A DNA stretch of 64,000 nucleotides from Sorghum bicolor. Taxonomy: Eukaryota > Streptophyta > Magnoliopsida > Poales > Poaceae. Location: the NCBI RefSeq assembly GCF_000003195.3, contig NC_012877.2, forward strand, positions 23,021,838 through 23,085,837, given 5' to 3'. Below, in pieces: positions 44,288-55,095 of the stretch (the stretch's first letter is position 1; each line of letters opens with the position of its first letter). Position numbers and translations under genes: made by a program. The notes beneath the pieces were generated by a model, which saw only the letters and a list, made by a program, of their open reading frames with translations, did not search any database and had not been told where the DNA came from.

Positions 44288-44626
44288 ATGGAGAAAACAT
44301 TCCTCTCTCGAAGTCCAAAGGGGGTGAGAGTTGTTCTCAAAGCTCTCACCACTCTAATGAGGGAAGCCATGAGAGGATGGAGGAAGGGGAGAGTCACCAT
44401 CAAGTGGTGCTCTACGAACCTCCTCCAAGAGCAATGGAGCCTGAAGAATGAACTCATATTAACACCGGAAGAGCTGATCAAGTTCAACAACCTAAAGGAG
44501 AGCGGTTTTTGCCATAGAAGCATCCTCGACCTGGCCCTTATGGACCACACAGAATGCTCAAGAACCCAAGTGTGGGGGGTCAAGTGGCCCCCAACTAAGT
44601 CTCTGGATTTCCAGAACACATCATGA
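44288..44626 (+). CDS. Small ORF in Element H, function unknown
   Basis: 112 codons from ATG 44288 (MEKTFLSRSPKGVRVVLKAL ... TPEELIKFNNLKESGFCHRS ... LDFQNTS). It is basic and probably helical, with no transmembrane segment and no domain I recognise. It sits about 210 bases downstream of a TATA box, and TTGTGCAG just before the ATG looks like a splice acceptor. It could be the first part of a gag-like protein or chance. The overlapping palindrome region downstream is not coding. Confidence 0.3.
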   Translation: MEKTFLSRSPKGVRVVLKALTTLMREAMRGWRKGRVTIKWCSTNLLQEQWSLKNELILTPEELIKFNNLKESGFCHRSILDLALMDHTECSRTQVWGVKWPPTKSLDFQNTS

Positions 44627-45196
44627 CATAGTACATGGTGAGGCAAGTTGGCTCGACAAATTCTACCCTAACTTGGGGGTCGGCCAACCCCCTCTTTGAC
44701 GGCCAATGGGAACAAAAGCTTGCATAGGTACATCATCAACAATGGAAATTCAAATGGCAGCAATGGGCAAGCCCAAGAGGGGTCGACCAACCCCACCTTG
44801 GAGCCCTGGACCCACCATTCAGCATCCCCTCAACGTCTACCTGCCTTTTGACTGGTTTGCCACTCCTACTCCCCCTCTGTTCTTTCATTTTTATTACTTC
44901 TGTCTCTTGTTTGCTTTATTAGATAAAATAAAACAAAAATAAAAACGAGAAGACTTGGATCTATGATTTATGACATTAAAAGTGTGACATGATTCATGAC
45001 ATTAAAAGGGTAAAAGTGTCACAAAGTCTAATTCTTTCATATGCTTATACTTGTGGGTCACACATCTTGAAAGGAATATCATATTGACTTGGTTGTTGAC
45101 AAATTGTGATATAGTTCTTAGCTCATGATTCATACCCTTTCTTTTCAAAGTTCTTAGAGATTTATTTTTGAAAATATCATAAAACCATAGTGTCAC
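44627..45196. other. Element H internal sequence, no gene
   Basis: It holds the last two palindromes (44678, 44781) and then A/T-rich text. It ends with GTCAC (45192-45196), the left target duplication of Element G. Confidence 0.6.
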
Positions 45197-48100
45197 TATA
45201 ACATCCCTGATGTTACGGTTACTAAAACTGGATCATGTCATCATAAGCATTGCATAGCATAGTGATTAAGCACCATTTGATGCATCAAATTAAAACAAGT
45301 TTACTTTGGTTGCTTGTGCTTAGGGAACTAGAGTGTGTTTATATCGTGCAATGATGCTAGTGTGGTTGTGAAATCCCTTGTGTTGAAGGTTTTCGAGAGA
45401 AAAGGGGGGAAACCCTGATTTTAAAACCCAAGATTTGCCACCTTTTGTGCAATTTAAAAACCAAGAAAAATTTGAGGCTGAGTTCAAAATCAAAGTTGTA
45501 GATCTTGTCGAGATGTACAACTTTGGTGTTTTGATTTTTTCAAATTTCAATACAAAATTCAAAGTAATTTTGAGAATACAGATTTCCAGAAAGTGTCCCC
45601 CTTTCCAATTTGAATTACTAATTTAAAATCTTTTTGGAATTTTGAAAAGTGATCAACATGAAAGTTGTAGAGCTCAACAAAATGAACAACTTTTATTTTG
45701 GGAATTTTTCAAGTTATTCAGAAAAATCAAAAGTAATTTTAGAATTTCTAATCTGCCCAACTCAAAATTGGAATTTCCCCCAATTTGAGATTTGAAATTC
45801 AAACTGTTTTGCTAAATTCAAGCTTTCCCACTCAGATTGAGCTTTGGGCACTTAAAGATGATTTGTAGCTTTTAAAATTCTGAACAACTTTCATTTTAAT
45901 GAAAATTTGGCTCCAGTTCAAATTTTGGGAGAATTTTGCAAAACAACAAAATAACTAGATGTGGCTTGCTACAGTGCTCGCAAAGGGGGGGATGCACTGC
46001 AGGCCGCCGGGGCTGAGCTGCTGCGTTCAGCACCGCCACACGCCTGGCCACGCAGCTGCCTGCTTGCTGGGCCTCGCCGGGTGTCCTCATCCGCAGCACG
46101 CACTTCGTCGCGTGGATAAAACCCCGAGCGGCCGTGAAAATTTGCCTTTTCCCTCTGAACCCCGACGCCGACGAGATCACTGCGCCCCCAAAATTCATTT
46201 TCCTTATTTCCTTCCAAGCTACCAGAGCATCCCAACAGCTCCGCCACGAACCCAGCAACAGTTTGTGCCCCCTAGCGCAAGCTCTAGCCTCTTGTAGCCC
46301 CCAACCGAGCGGTTCTTCTCCAAACCCGGCCGAAGCGCCGTCGTGAGTTCTTCACCGTGGCCAGCGCTCATCTCGACCATTCCACAGCTTCCGAGTAGCT
46401 CCTCAAGATCGCGGTGAGCCCTTGGTACTCCCACGCTCCTCCCATCGCTCTCTAATGGCTCTGGATGCTCGGGATTTGGCGCCGAGGTGTTTCCGGCCGC
46501 CAGAGTCGTGGCCGGGTAGCTTGGGGACCCTCTGTGACCACCTTGAGCACGCTAGACCACTCACGGGGTCAAGGCGAACCTGCTGGAGAAGTCGGTTAGC
46601 GCCGGGGAGGCCTCATCGGCGGCTAGGCGGTTGCCGGAACCACGGCGCGAGGTAGAGGACGGAACTGACGGGCAGGACCCGCCCGTCAGTGACCACGTGA
46701 GAAGGGGGAGTGCGCGCGCAGCGCCTGCACGGGCCGAGCGTGAACGGGCTGGCCTGCGGGCCGAGTTACTGGACCGCTCACGGCACAGTGCTCTTCTCTT
46801 TTTTCCTTTTATGCAAATTTTGTTTTATGTTTGATTTTCAATAATAAATCATATGCTGATCGAAAAATTATGGAAATTTTTGTGTAGGTTCTATAAAATG
46901 GGTAGAACACAGGAAAAATACTAGATTCCATTTTCTGGTAGTTTGCATGTATCTAAAAATTGCATCCTTTAATTAATAAATGAAACTTATCCAAAAATCA
47001 CCAAAATTGGTGAGAGGCCTCTGAATATTATTCCCTGGCTTCACACAAAATTTGGTGGCATTTGGATAATGTTTGGATAAAATATCATTATGCCCTTAAT
47101 TATTAATTTAGTAATAATTCCAAAATAATTAAGTATTCATTAGCTTAATCTCTTAAATTAGGATTTGAGTGATTTTGGGATTATATGATGACCTAAGGTC
47201 ATTAAGGTTAATGACCTTTGGCACTTAATTATTATTTGATGTTAATACTTAATTACTGTCATTAATACCTAATTAAGAATTAATTAAAGTAAAAAGGAGT
47301 AAAAATTAGTTAATTAAGAATTATTATGAATTAATTGAGAATAATTGTGAATTGAGAAAAATCTTAATTTGCTGATGCAACCTCTTAGGTAAAAACACTA
47401 AATGATACACAACTTTAATTATTGTTTAGCCTGTCCTTGCACCGAGAAAGAAAGTCGTACTCGACTTAGTCCTTCCAATATGTTTGTCATATGCATATCA
47501 TGAGCATTCATCATTTTGTGTATAGTGCATGTGACCGAAGCAGCGACTATTGAACCGAACCCCGAGGTCGGTGTTCTGTTCGAGGAAATAGGATCCGAGA
47601 CTTGGGAAGTCTCCGAGGAACCCACTCCGCTCTGCAACCAAGGCAAGCCACGGATGCATTAACCCCTCCTTGAATGTTTTAAAGCATTTATCACTTATGA
47701 ATTGAAAATGTTGCATTACGTAGTCAAGAATTGGGCTTAACCTACTTGTTGCTTTTACTAACTTGATATTTGTTATCTTGTCCTTGGCACCTGTTTTATT
47801 TTAAAACTGCGTAGTGATGCTTAGCCCTGCTACTAGTTAGGTTTTCCACTAAGAAAGTTTGAAGGTTTGTTGTGGGGTACTCTTATGGTCAATAATGTTT
47901 CAACTTGAGACCGGTTGGTGGACTTGCTTTAAGAATGAAGTCTTAAAGTAGTGTCTCCAACTGTGTCGATTAAGGACCGTTCCGTTGATGGCCTGCTGGT
48001 TTGAGAATTTATAGTACTAGCCACTTGCCCTCGGTAAGCCCGGTCTTGTGATCCCTCGACGCGAACGGCTACTTGCGCACTGGGCGTGGAGCGATGGCGA

Positions 48101-49073
48101 GAGTAGCATGTACCCCAACTGGATTGCTAAGCGGTTCGAATCGTCGTTGCTCCCCGATTGGGAGACTCAATCCACTGACCCCCATCGTAGTTAAATATGT
48201 AACTAAGTTGTAAAATGAGAAAGGGAAAAATGTCTCATGAGGTTCGAATCCCAATTCCCGGACTCAGAGTGACATGAAGCTATAACCGTTGGATAGATAA
48301 TACTTTGATTAAGGACTAGGAACTTATAGACTTATCTATGAGAAGCAACAAGATAGACTGTCCTTGAACTCCTCGGCCAATTGAGCAGAGGAATTCATGG
48401 GTAAAACTTGAAAGTAAGGATGCACTATTAGTAAGCTTTTTAGCAAAACAATTTGACTCCTTGCTTACCCTAAGCCTGCATTACTAAGTTATCCTCTTTT
48501 TCTGCCGGGTAAGTCTTGTTGAGTACTCCCGTACTCAGGGTTCTATATCCCCTGTTGCAGGTGAAGCTCAGGAGCCGACTTGTTTCGAACCCTGTTGTGT
48601 GACCGTCGTCGAAGTTGACGACGGGGAGGAGTGAGCGTGACCCATGGGCAGGGTCTGTAAATTTGTAATCGGTGTACTATGGTTGAAGTTGCTCCGCTGG
48701 ACCTGGCTTGTAAAAACACTTTACTACTTGGAAGAACTACTTTTGTAAATTAAGTTATGTAATGCTTTCGTTGTTTACTCCAAAATGTTATTTTGGTTAT
48801 ATGTCGACTGTGATACTACAATGTCTTCGCAATCAATGATCCTGGTGTTAAGGTGGCCACTCGCTATCTTGTAATGGCGAGAAGAAGTTCTCGTTAATTG
48901 ACCATCGATAGTGGTCAGGACGAGCTTTTGATACGCCACGGGTAGCGGTGGAATGGGCGTCCTGGGATGCTCATCGGGCTTCTAAAGTGGAAGGATCCCC
49001 GACATCACTGTCAGAGGTCCTTAGGACAATGACAGGTGTCAGTGGACCCAAATACTTAGGAGGTTCTGCCACA
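45197..49073 (+). repeat. 5' LTR of Element G
   Basis: 3877 bp. It starts TATAACATCCC where the 3' copy has TGTAACATCCC, so the terminal TG was mutated to TA after insertion. It is a mosaic: A/T-rich 45200-45960, G/C-rich 45960-46790, A/T-rich to about 47400. Relative to the 3' LTR it has an extra block at about 46540-46615 and lacks about 125 bases after GTACCC near 48115. Confidence 0.93.
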
Positions 49074-49075
49074 AC

Positions 49076-49087
49076 TGGTATCGGAGC
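49076..49087 (+). promoter_or_regulatory. Primer-binding site of Element G
   Basis: TGGTATCGGAGC, two bases after the LTR, one mismatch to the initiator-Met type TGGTATCAGAGC. Confidence 0.8.
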
Positions 49088-49446
49088 ATTCGTTGCTAAG
49101 ATGACTGCGGTATTCTTTGAAAAACTTCAAACCTATTTGGATCCAATAATATAAAGATGCCAATTTTGAGTCCAAGTGCTTTAGTCCTACCTTACCCTTG
49201 TCTGTAGGCTTTACTAGAATTTTTAAGGTCATTTGGAGGAGCAACGTAAAGAATAGCCCTATGTTGTAAAAGTGTTAAGTGTTATAGTTATGAATCTCTA
49301 TTACGAATCGTAAGTACGTGCATGCATCATGATTTGACACTTGGTTAATTACCTTCCTCTTTATTCAGGTTGGGTTGTATAGGATCAATCCCATTGTTGC
49401 TAACCTTTAAGGTCTCCCTTACTAATTCAAACTTACCCTCTACAGG
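49088..49446 (+). other. Leader of Element G, possible intron
   Basis: No ORF. It ends CCCTCTACAG-G just before the next start codon, a good splice acceptor, so the leader may be spliced; no donor is assigned. Confidence 0.4.
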
Positions 49447-50151
49447 ATGGGTTGTTGGAAGCAAACTCCTCACAAGAGAACCGGTCCTAAAGGGGTGCCT
49501 CGACACCAGTTGGCCCCACGAAATGATCAAGCTAGCAGTAGCCGTTCCCCATCTCAGCAGGAGATGGAAAGGTTGTCAGCGGAGTTGACCGAAGTAACAA
49601 GAGAGAGGATGTATAATGTTATAGAGATTGGGGAACTCAAAGCTCAGTTAACCAATCAAAGACAAGCCACCGAGAATTGCGAGGCGATGCTATCCCGCAT
49701 GGTGGAAGAACGGAATGCAGTCATTGCTTGGGAAGAGGAGGCCAAGAGCTCACATATGCACGAGCTAACCCGAATGAAGGCCAAGTTGACCAAAAGCAAG
49801 TATACTGAAAATTTGTATATGAAGATGGCGGCCACTATCACTGCACAGAGGGACGTCGCATGGCAGCGGGAGGATCTGCTGCAGCTGGAGAAGCTCGAGT
49901 TGGCGCATCATCTGGACACCGTCAGCGACATGGTGATGCAGTACCGTGATATTGCATTCGGCTTATACCATCAGCTTCATCCACCTCCAGGTGAAGAGGA
50001 GATGGACACTGACAGAGAGTTGGCAGATGATGGAGAGCCCGACCAAGAACCCAGTGACGAAGAGGGATCCGACTCCGGCGATGATAACCTGGGGGATGAC
50101 CATGGTGATAACAACGGCGACCCGGGCTACGACTCTGACCACACCGACTAG
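49447..50151 (+). CDS. Extra coiled-coil ORF upstream of gag in Element G
   Basis: The 234 codons are fully open, starting at ATG 49447 (MGCWKQTPHKRTGPKGVPRH). Residues 1-40 are basic and unstructured. Residues about 40-150 form a charged helical, coiled-coil-like region (MERLSAELTEVTRERMYNVI, LKAQLTNQRQATENCEAMLS, MHELTRMKAKLTKSK). Residues 180-234 are a very acidic tail (EEEMDTDRELADDGEPDQEP ... DSGDDNLGDDHGDNNGD). It lies between PBS and gag, where standard Ty3 elements have only a leader. It is the only undamaged long frame in G. No enzymatic motif is seen and the function is unknown. A role in RNA or chromatin binding is speculation. Confidence 0.65.
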   Translation: MGCWKQTPHKRTGPKGVPRHQLAPRNDQASSSRSPSQQEMERLSAELTEVTRERMYNVIEIGELKAQLTNQRQATENCEAMLSRMVEERNAVIAWEEEAKSSHMHELTRMKAKLTKSKYTENLYMKMAATITAQRDVAWQREDLLQLEKLELAHHLDTVSDMVMQYRDIAFGLYHQLHPPPGEEEMDTDRELADDGEPDQEPSDEEGSDSGDDNLGDDHGDNNGDPGYDSDHTD

Positions 50152-50366
50152 TTCGGTGAGCTTGCGGGCGATGTCGTTATAGGGTTCCTAGTCTACCATA
50201 GTGGGGTCGGGTCTGTAGTAAAGTGTTTTTCTTTAAGTTTGAAAAGTTGTTCTCGTTTGTTTCCAGTGTGCTGAACTATTGTTTGACAAATAAGTTGAAG
50301 TATGTAAAATATGTTTTTAAGTTATGGGTTCCAAGTGGTAATAAGTAAATATCACTGTTGTAACAG
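50152..50366 (+). other. Possible intron between the extra ORF and gag of Element G
   Basis: A donor-like CG-GTGAGC at 50155 immediately follows the ORF stop. TTGTAACAG directly precedes the gag ATG at 50367. Removing 50156-50366 would bring gag next to the upstream ORF's end, but the stop codon remains between. Inference only. Confidence 0.35.
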
Positions 50367-51840
50367 ATGCCGATGCGCACACATGGATCCGATGGAGCCG
50401 GGCCTTCCCAGGGAGGGGAGGACATTCCTAACCCTCCACCTGCTCCGCCATCCCTAGCAGATGCAATTGCTATTCTCTTGAGCGCTACCACAGACAATGC
50501 TCGCCTGTTGCGCGAGCTAGCGCAACGCCAACCTCACCCTCTCCCTAACCTCCGAGCACAGCGTGATCCGAAGGGAGAAACTCGTTACATGGATTTCACA
50601 GAAACGAGGCCACCAGTGTTTACCAAGGCTAATGAGCCTTTAGAGGCTGACGACTGGCTCCGGACAATGGAGCATAAATTCAGCCTGATCCGCTGTTCAG
50701 AGACTCAAAAGCCCCTGTCTGCAGCCCAACAGCTTCGGGGAGCTACGGGGGCCTGGTGGGAAAGTTTCCTTGCTATCCAAAATCTAGGACACCAGGTCAC
50801 CTAGGCGGAATTCAAGGACGCGTTTCGCACCCATTATATTCCACAAGGGCTTATGGCCATGAAAGCGGAAGAATTCATCGCCTTGCAGCAAGGCGACAAA
50901 AGTGTGATGGAATACGTGACCAAATTCAATCACCTTTCTCAGTATGCCATGGAACATGTGAACACGGATAAAAAGAAGAAGGCCTGTTTTATGCGCGGTC
51001 TCAATCAAAGCTTCAAACTATGATGACCACATGTCAAAATGCCACTTTCTACGAGGCGGTTAATATTGCCATCGCCTCAGAAGAAAAGAATAGAAAATAC
51101 AAAGAAGCAAAGAAGAAAGCCACTTCTTCATCCTTCTCTGGTCGCGGTCAAAAGCGCCAGAGGATCATTTATCACCCACAGGGCCACGAACGCTTTCCAG
51201 CACCGCCACCTTTTCGTGGTCCCTTTCCTCCATCAATCTATAGACCTGGGCAGTAGGTCTATCCTCGACCTACTGCCATCACCACTGCACCACGCCAGCC
51301 GAACGCCCCAGGTGTTCGTCCTACTGCTCCACCAAACCACAATTACCTTTGCTACAATTGTGGTAAGCCCGGGCATTTCTCTAAAGAATGCCCCTATCCT
51401 CGACAAAATAACCCCACTTTCCAAAGGCCCATTGGCCAACCCCAGCCGAGCCAGTTCAAAAATGAGGCTCAGAAAGGGTAGAATGCACAAAGGGGTAAGC
51501 CTACAAAGAAGGTGGGACAAGTTTTTCATACAGAGGTGGAAACAATACCGGAAGGAGAACCGGTAATGATGGGTACGTTCCCTGTTGCAAAACATCCTGC
51601 CTTAATGCTTTTCGATTCTGGTGCATCTCATACATTCATCAACCGCACTTTTGTGATGAAGCATGGCATACCCATTGGGGGAAACAAAGGATCATTTTTA
51701 TATACAGTCGCCAGGAGGATGACTGAGTTCTAAAGAAATGGTTCACCAGATACCCATCGAATTTGGTGGGCATAGTTTTCCCACTAGTATAATTGTCCTT
51801 AAAGATCAGGATATTGATGTCATACTAGGCATGAACTAGA
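50367..51840 (+). pseudogene. gag and protease of Element G (broken)
   Basis: The start is ATG 50367 (MPMRTHGSDGAGPSQGGEDI). The gag domain reads YMDFTETRPPVFTKANEPLE, ADDWLRTMEHKFSLIRCSET, AAQQLRGATGAWWESFLAIQ, YIPQGLMAMKAEEFIALQQG, SVMEYVTKFNHLSQYA. The zinc knuckle CYNCGKPGHFSKEC is at 51350-51391. The protease active site is ALMLFDSGASHTFINRTF near 51605, and the distal signature DVILGMN is at about 51818. Defects: stops at 50802, 51254 and 51479, a frameshift near 51017 and another near 51700, and TAG replacing the Trp of GMNW at 51837. No functional product is expected. Confidence 0.85.
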
Positions 51841-53677
51841 TGGCACAACGAGGGGTTGTGCTAGACACCTTACATCGAACCATTCAGATCCCATTGCCTA
51901 ATGAAAATTCTTACCTTCTAATCCAATTAGCTACTCCCAAACGGGCAATTGGGCAAGTTCATGCCACCAATGTGACTAAAGTTGAAAATATCCTGGTAGT
52001 TCAGGATTTTCCGGATGTATTTCCCGAGGACCTACCAGGTCGGCCACCAGACCAGGATGTCTAGTTCAGCATAGAACTAAAACCAGGGACAGCCCCAATC
52101 TCTCGAAGGGCCTATCAAATGGCACCAAAAGAACTGGCCGAGTTGAAAACCCAATTACAAGAGCTGTTGCAGAAAGGTTTTATTCAGCCCAGTTCATCTC
52201 CATGGGGTTGCCCAGCCTTATTTGTGAAAAAGATGGATCAAACACTAAGGTTATATGTTGATTATCGTCCCTTAAATGAGGTGACGATTAAAAACAAGTA
52301 CCCATTGCCCCGTATTGACTTGTTGTTTGACCAGTTAGCCGGGGCTAAAGTATTCTCAAAGATTGATTTGAGATCGGGGTACCACGAAATTAAAATCAAG
52401 CCAGAAGATGTACCCAAGACAACTTTTACAACCTGTTATGGGCTATATGAATACTTCGTGATGTCCTTTGGGTTAACCAATGCACCAACCCATTTCAAGT
52501 ATTTGATGAACTCTGTCTTCATGCTAGAGCTGGACAAATTCGTGGTCGTCTTCATTGATGACATTTTGATTTACTCCGAAAAAATAAAGAGCATGCTAAA
52601 CATCTGAGGATTGTGCTGACTTGCCTCAGAGATCATCCGCTATATGCAAAGTTCAGCAAATGTGAGTTCTGGCTAGACAAAGTCCATTTCCTGGGTCATG
52701 TGTTATCAGCAGAAGGAATTGCTGTAGACCTAGGTAAAGTAGAAGATGTTTTGAATTGGAAACCTCCGACTACGGTGCATGAGGTCCGTAGTTTTCTGGG
52801 TATGGCAGGATATTACCGCCGCTTCATTTCGGACTTTTCAAGAGTCTTTAAACCAATCAAGACCTTGCTCAAGAATCAAACAAAATTTGTTTGGTCGTCT
52901 GAATGTGAGCAGGCCTTCCAGACTCTGAAAAGGTTATTAACAACTGCACCTGTGTTAGCCCAGCCAGATATTGAGAAGCCCTTTGAAGTGTATTGTGACA
53001 CATCAGGAATAGGGATAGGCTGTGTGCTAATGCAGGAGGGTCGAGTAATTGCATATGCCTCCAGGCAGCTTAAGCCACATGAAGAGAATTACCCGACCCA
53101 TGATCTTGAAGCAGCCGCCGTAGTGCATGCCTTGAAGATCTGGTGCGACTATCTGTTGGGGAACACTTGTCACCTATACACAGATCATAAGAGCTTGAAG
53201 TATATTTTTACTCAAGCTGAACTTGATATGCGACAGCGAAGGTGGCTAGAGTTGATCAAAGATTACGATCTTGAGGTGCATTATCACCCCGGCAAGGCGA
53301 ATGTAGTAGCTAATGCCCTCAGTCGTAAGGCTCACTATAATTGCTTAACAGTGACGCCTAAGGATATAACTTTGTGCCAAGAGCTGGAGAATATGGTAAT
53401 AGAAATGATTTCTCAAGGAAGCCTTGCCAATCTAAAGATTGATTTTAATCTTGAAGCTCAAGCCATAGAGGCACAAAAAGAAGACAAAGGCATGAAATAT
53501 CTTAAAGAGAAAATCTCTAATAGAGCACCCACAGACTTTAAGGTGGATGATGCAGGAGTAATCTGGTTCAAAAACTGGGTAGTGGTTCCAAAGGTACCTA
53601 AGCTACGACAGCAAATCCTAGATGAAGCCCACACTACCAGATATTCTATTCATCCAGGGAGGCATAAAATGTATTAG
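51841..53677 (+). pseudogene. Reverse transcriptase and RNase H of Element G (broken)
   Basis: RT blocks: [79 protein letters not shown], and the polymerase site [11 protein letters not shown] with both Asp intact. A frameshift follows near 52590, then [20 protein letters not shown]. RNase [69 protein letters not shown] at 52063 interrupts the protease-RT linker (E of VEFSIEL). The first residue of the RNase H tetrad, Asp, is present, and NALSR replaces the usual D-A-L-S-R, so the last catalytic Asp is lost. Confidence 0.88.
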
Positions 53678-54842
53678 GACCTGAAGCAGAAGTTTTGGTG
53701 GACGAAGATGAAGATAGAAATAGCCCGCTATGTGGCCCAATACGACACGTGTCGAAAGGTCAAAGCTATTCATCTCAAATCTGCTGGAGAGTTGCAACCC
53801 TTGCCTATTCCAACATGGAAATGGGATGATATTAGCATGGATTTCGTAGTGGGATTGCCCAAGATGGCAAAAGGCTTTGATTCTATTTGGGTCATTGTGG
53901 ATCGTCTTACCAAAACAGCGCACTTCTTGCCTGTGAAGATATCATATCCTGTTTCCACCTATGCCAAAATTTATTTTGATCGTATACTGAGTCTGCATGG
54001 GGTACCAAAGACAATAGTGTCAGATAGAGGCACACAATTTGTCTCCCAATTTTGGAAATGCTTACATAAATCCCTGGGCACTAAATTTTTGTACAGTACA
54101 GCCTACCACCCTCAAACAGGTGGGCAGACTGAAAGGGTGAATCAAACCCTAGAAGATCTGTTGAGATCATGTGCCCTAAATTTTCCAAACAAGTGGGATG
54201 ACTGCTTGCCTCTAGCAGAGTTTTCCTACAACAATAGCTACCAAGAAAGTATTAAGATGGCTCCATTCGAGGCATTATATGGTCGTTGATGTCGGACTCC
54301 ACTACACTAGTCTGAACCCAGAGAAAGATGGTTCTTTGGGGTTGACTTAGTGAAAGAAACTGAGAACAAAGTTAGACAAATTCAAAATAACTTGAAGATT
54401 GCTCAGTCCCGACAGAAAAGCTGTGCCGATAAAAGACGTCGACCCTTAAGATTCGCCAAGGGTGACCTTGTGTATCTGAAAGTATCCCCAATGAAAGGAG
54501 TGAATTGTTTCGGGGTTAAAGGCAAGCTAGCACCTCGTTACATTGGTCCATTTCCAATCATTGACCGGTGTGGACAGGTAGCTTACCGCCTTAAATTGCC
54601 CGAACGATTATCTGGGGTACACAATGTATTTCATGTCTCAAATGAAAAAGTGTCTTCGAGTACCAGACCAGGTTCAAGATATTGAAGATGTGGAACTTGA
54701 ACCGGATCTGACTTATGCAGAATATCCTATCCGAATATTGGACCAAAAGGATAGAGTTACTCGAAGAACAACTACCAAATGGTATAAGGTGAAATGGAGC
54801 CAGCACTCTGAAGAGGAAGCCACATGGGAATTTGAGGATTGA
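53570..54842 (+). pseudogene. Integrase and chromodomain of Element G (broken)
   Basis: The zinc finger reads H-x-H ([10 protein letters not shown]), a stop at 53675, then YVAQYDTC, where the first Cys of CDTC is replaced by Tyr. The core is ISMDFVVGLPKMAKGFDSIW, TIVSDRGTQFVSQFWK, HPQTGGQTERVNQTLEDL, so D-D-E is intact. A stop follows at 54287 after FEALYGR. The C-terminal domain FAKGDLVYLKVSPMKGV ... KLAPRYIGPFPIIDRCGQ then shifts frame near 54650. The chromodomain (EYPIRILDQKDRVTRRTTTK, then WYKVKWSQHSEEEATWEFED) ends at 54842. Chromodomains direct integration to marked chromatin. This copy cannot be functional. Confidence 0.87.
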
Positions 54843-55095
54843 CTAATGGAGAATTTTCCTAAGTTTCATGCTTCTCTTCCAAGTAACTTCCAATAAAAAG
54901 GAGTGTACTCTAGAGGAAAAAGGGTAGCCGAAGCCATGTACTTAATGTACATATATGTTTATAAATAAACATTTCTTCCCCAACCTCTTGTCTTATGAAA
55001 AGGTTAATGGTAAATTAACTTGACAAATTTCCTTTTCCATTACATACCCTAAGGCTTTAAATCTCGGGGACGAGATTTCTTTAAGGGGGAAGGGC
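54843..55095 (+). other. 3' leader and polypurine tract of Element G
   Basis: Non-coding. The tract AAGGGGGAAGGGC (55083-55095) abuts the LTR. Just before it lies ATCTCGGGGACGAGAT (about 55062-55077), a perfect 6-bp stem ATCTCG/CGAGAT. Confidence 0.6.

Noticed and set aside
42412..45196. A second LTR of Element H
   Set aside because: The palindromes and TATA box resemble the 3' LTR, but no direct repeat of the LTR sequence could be found by eye.
45959..46297. ORF MWLATVLAKGG... in the G/C-rich part of the G LTR as a captured gene
   Set aside because: The frame is changed by indels between the two LTR copies, and no domain is visible.
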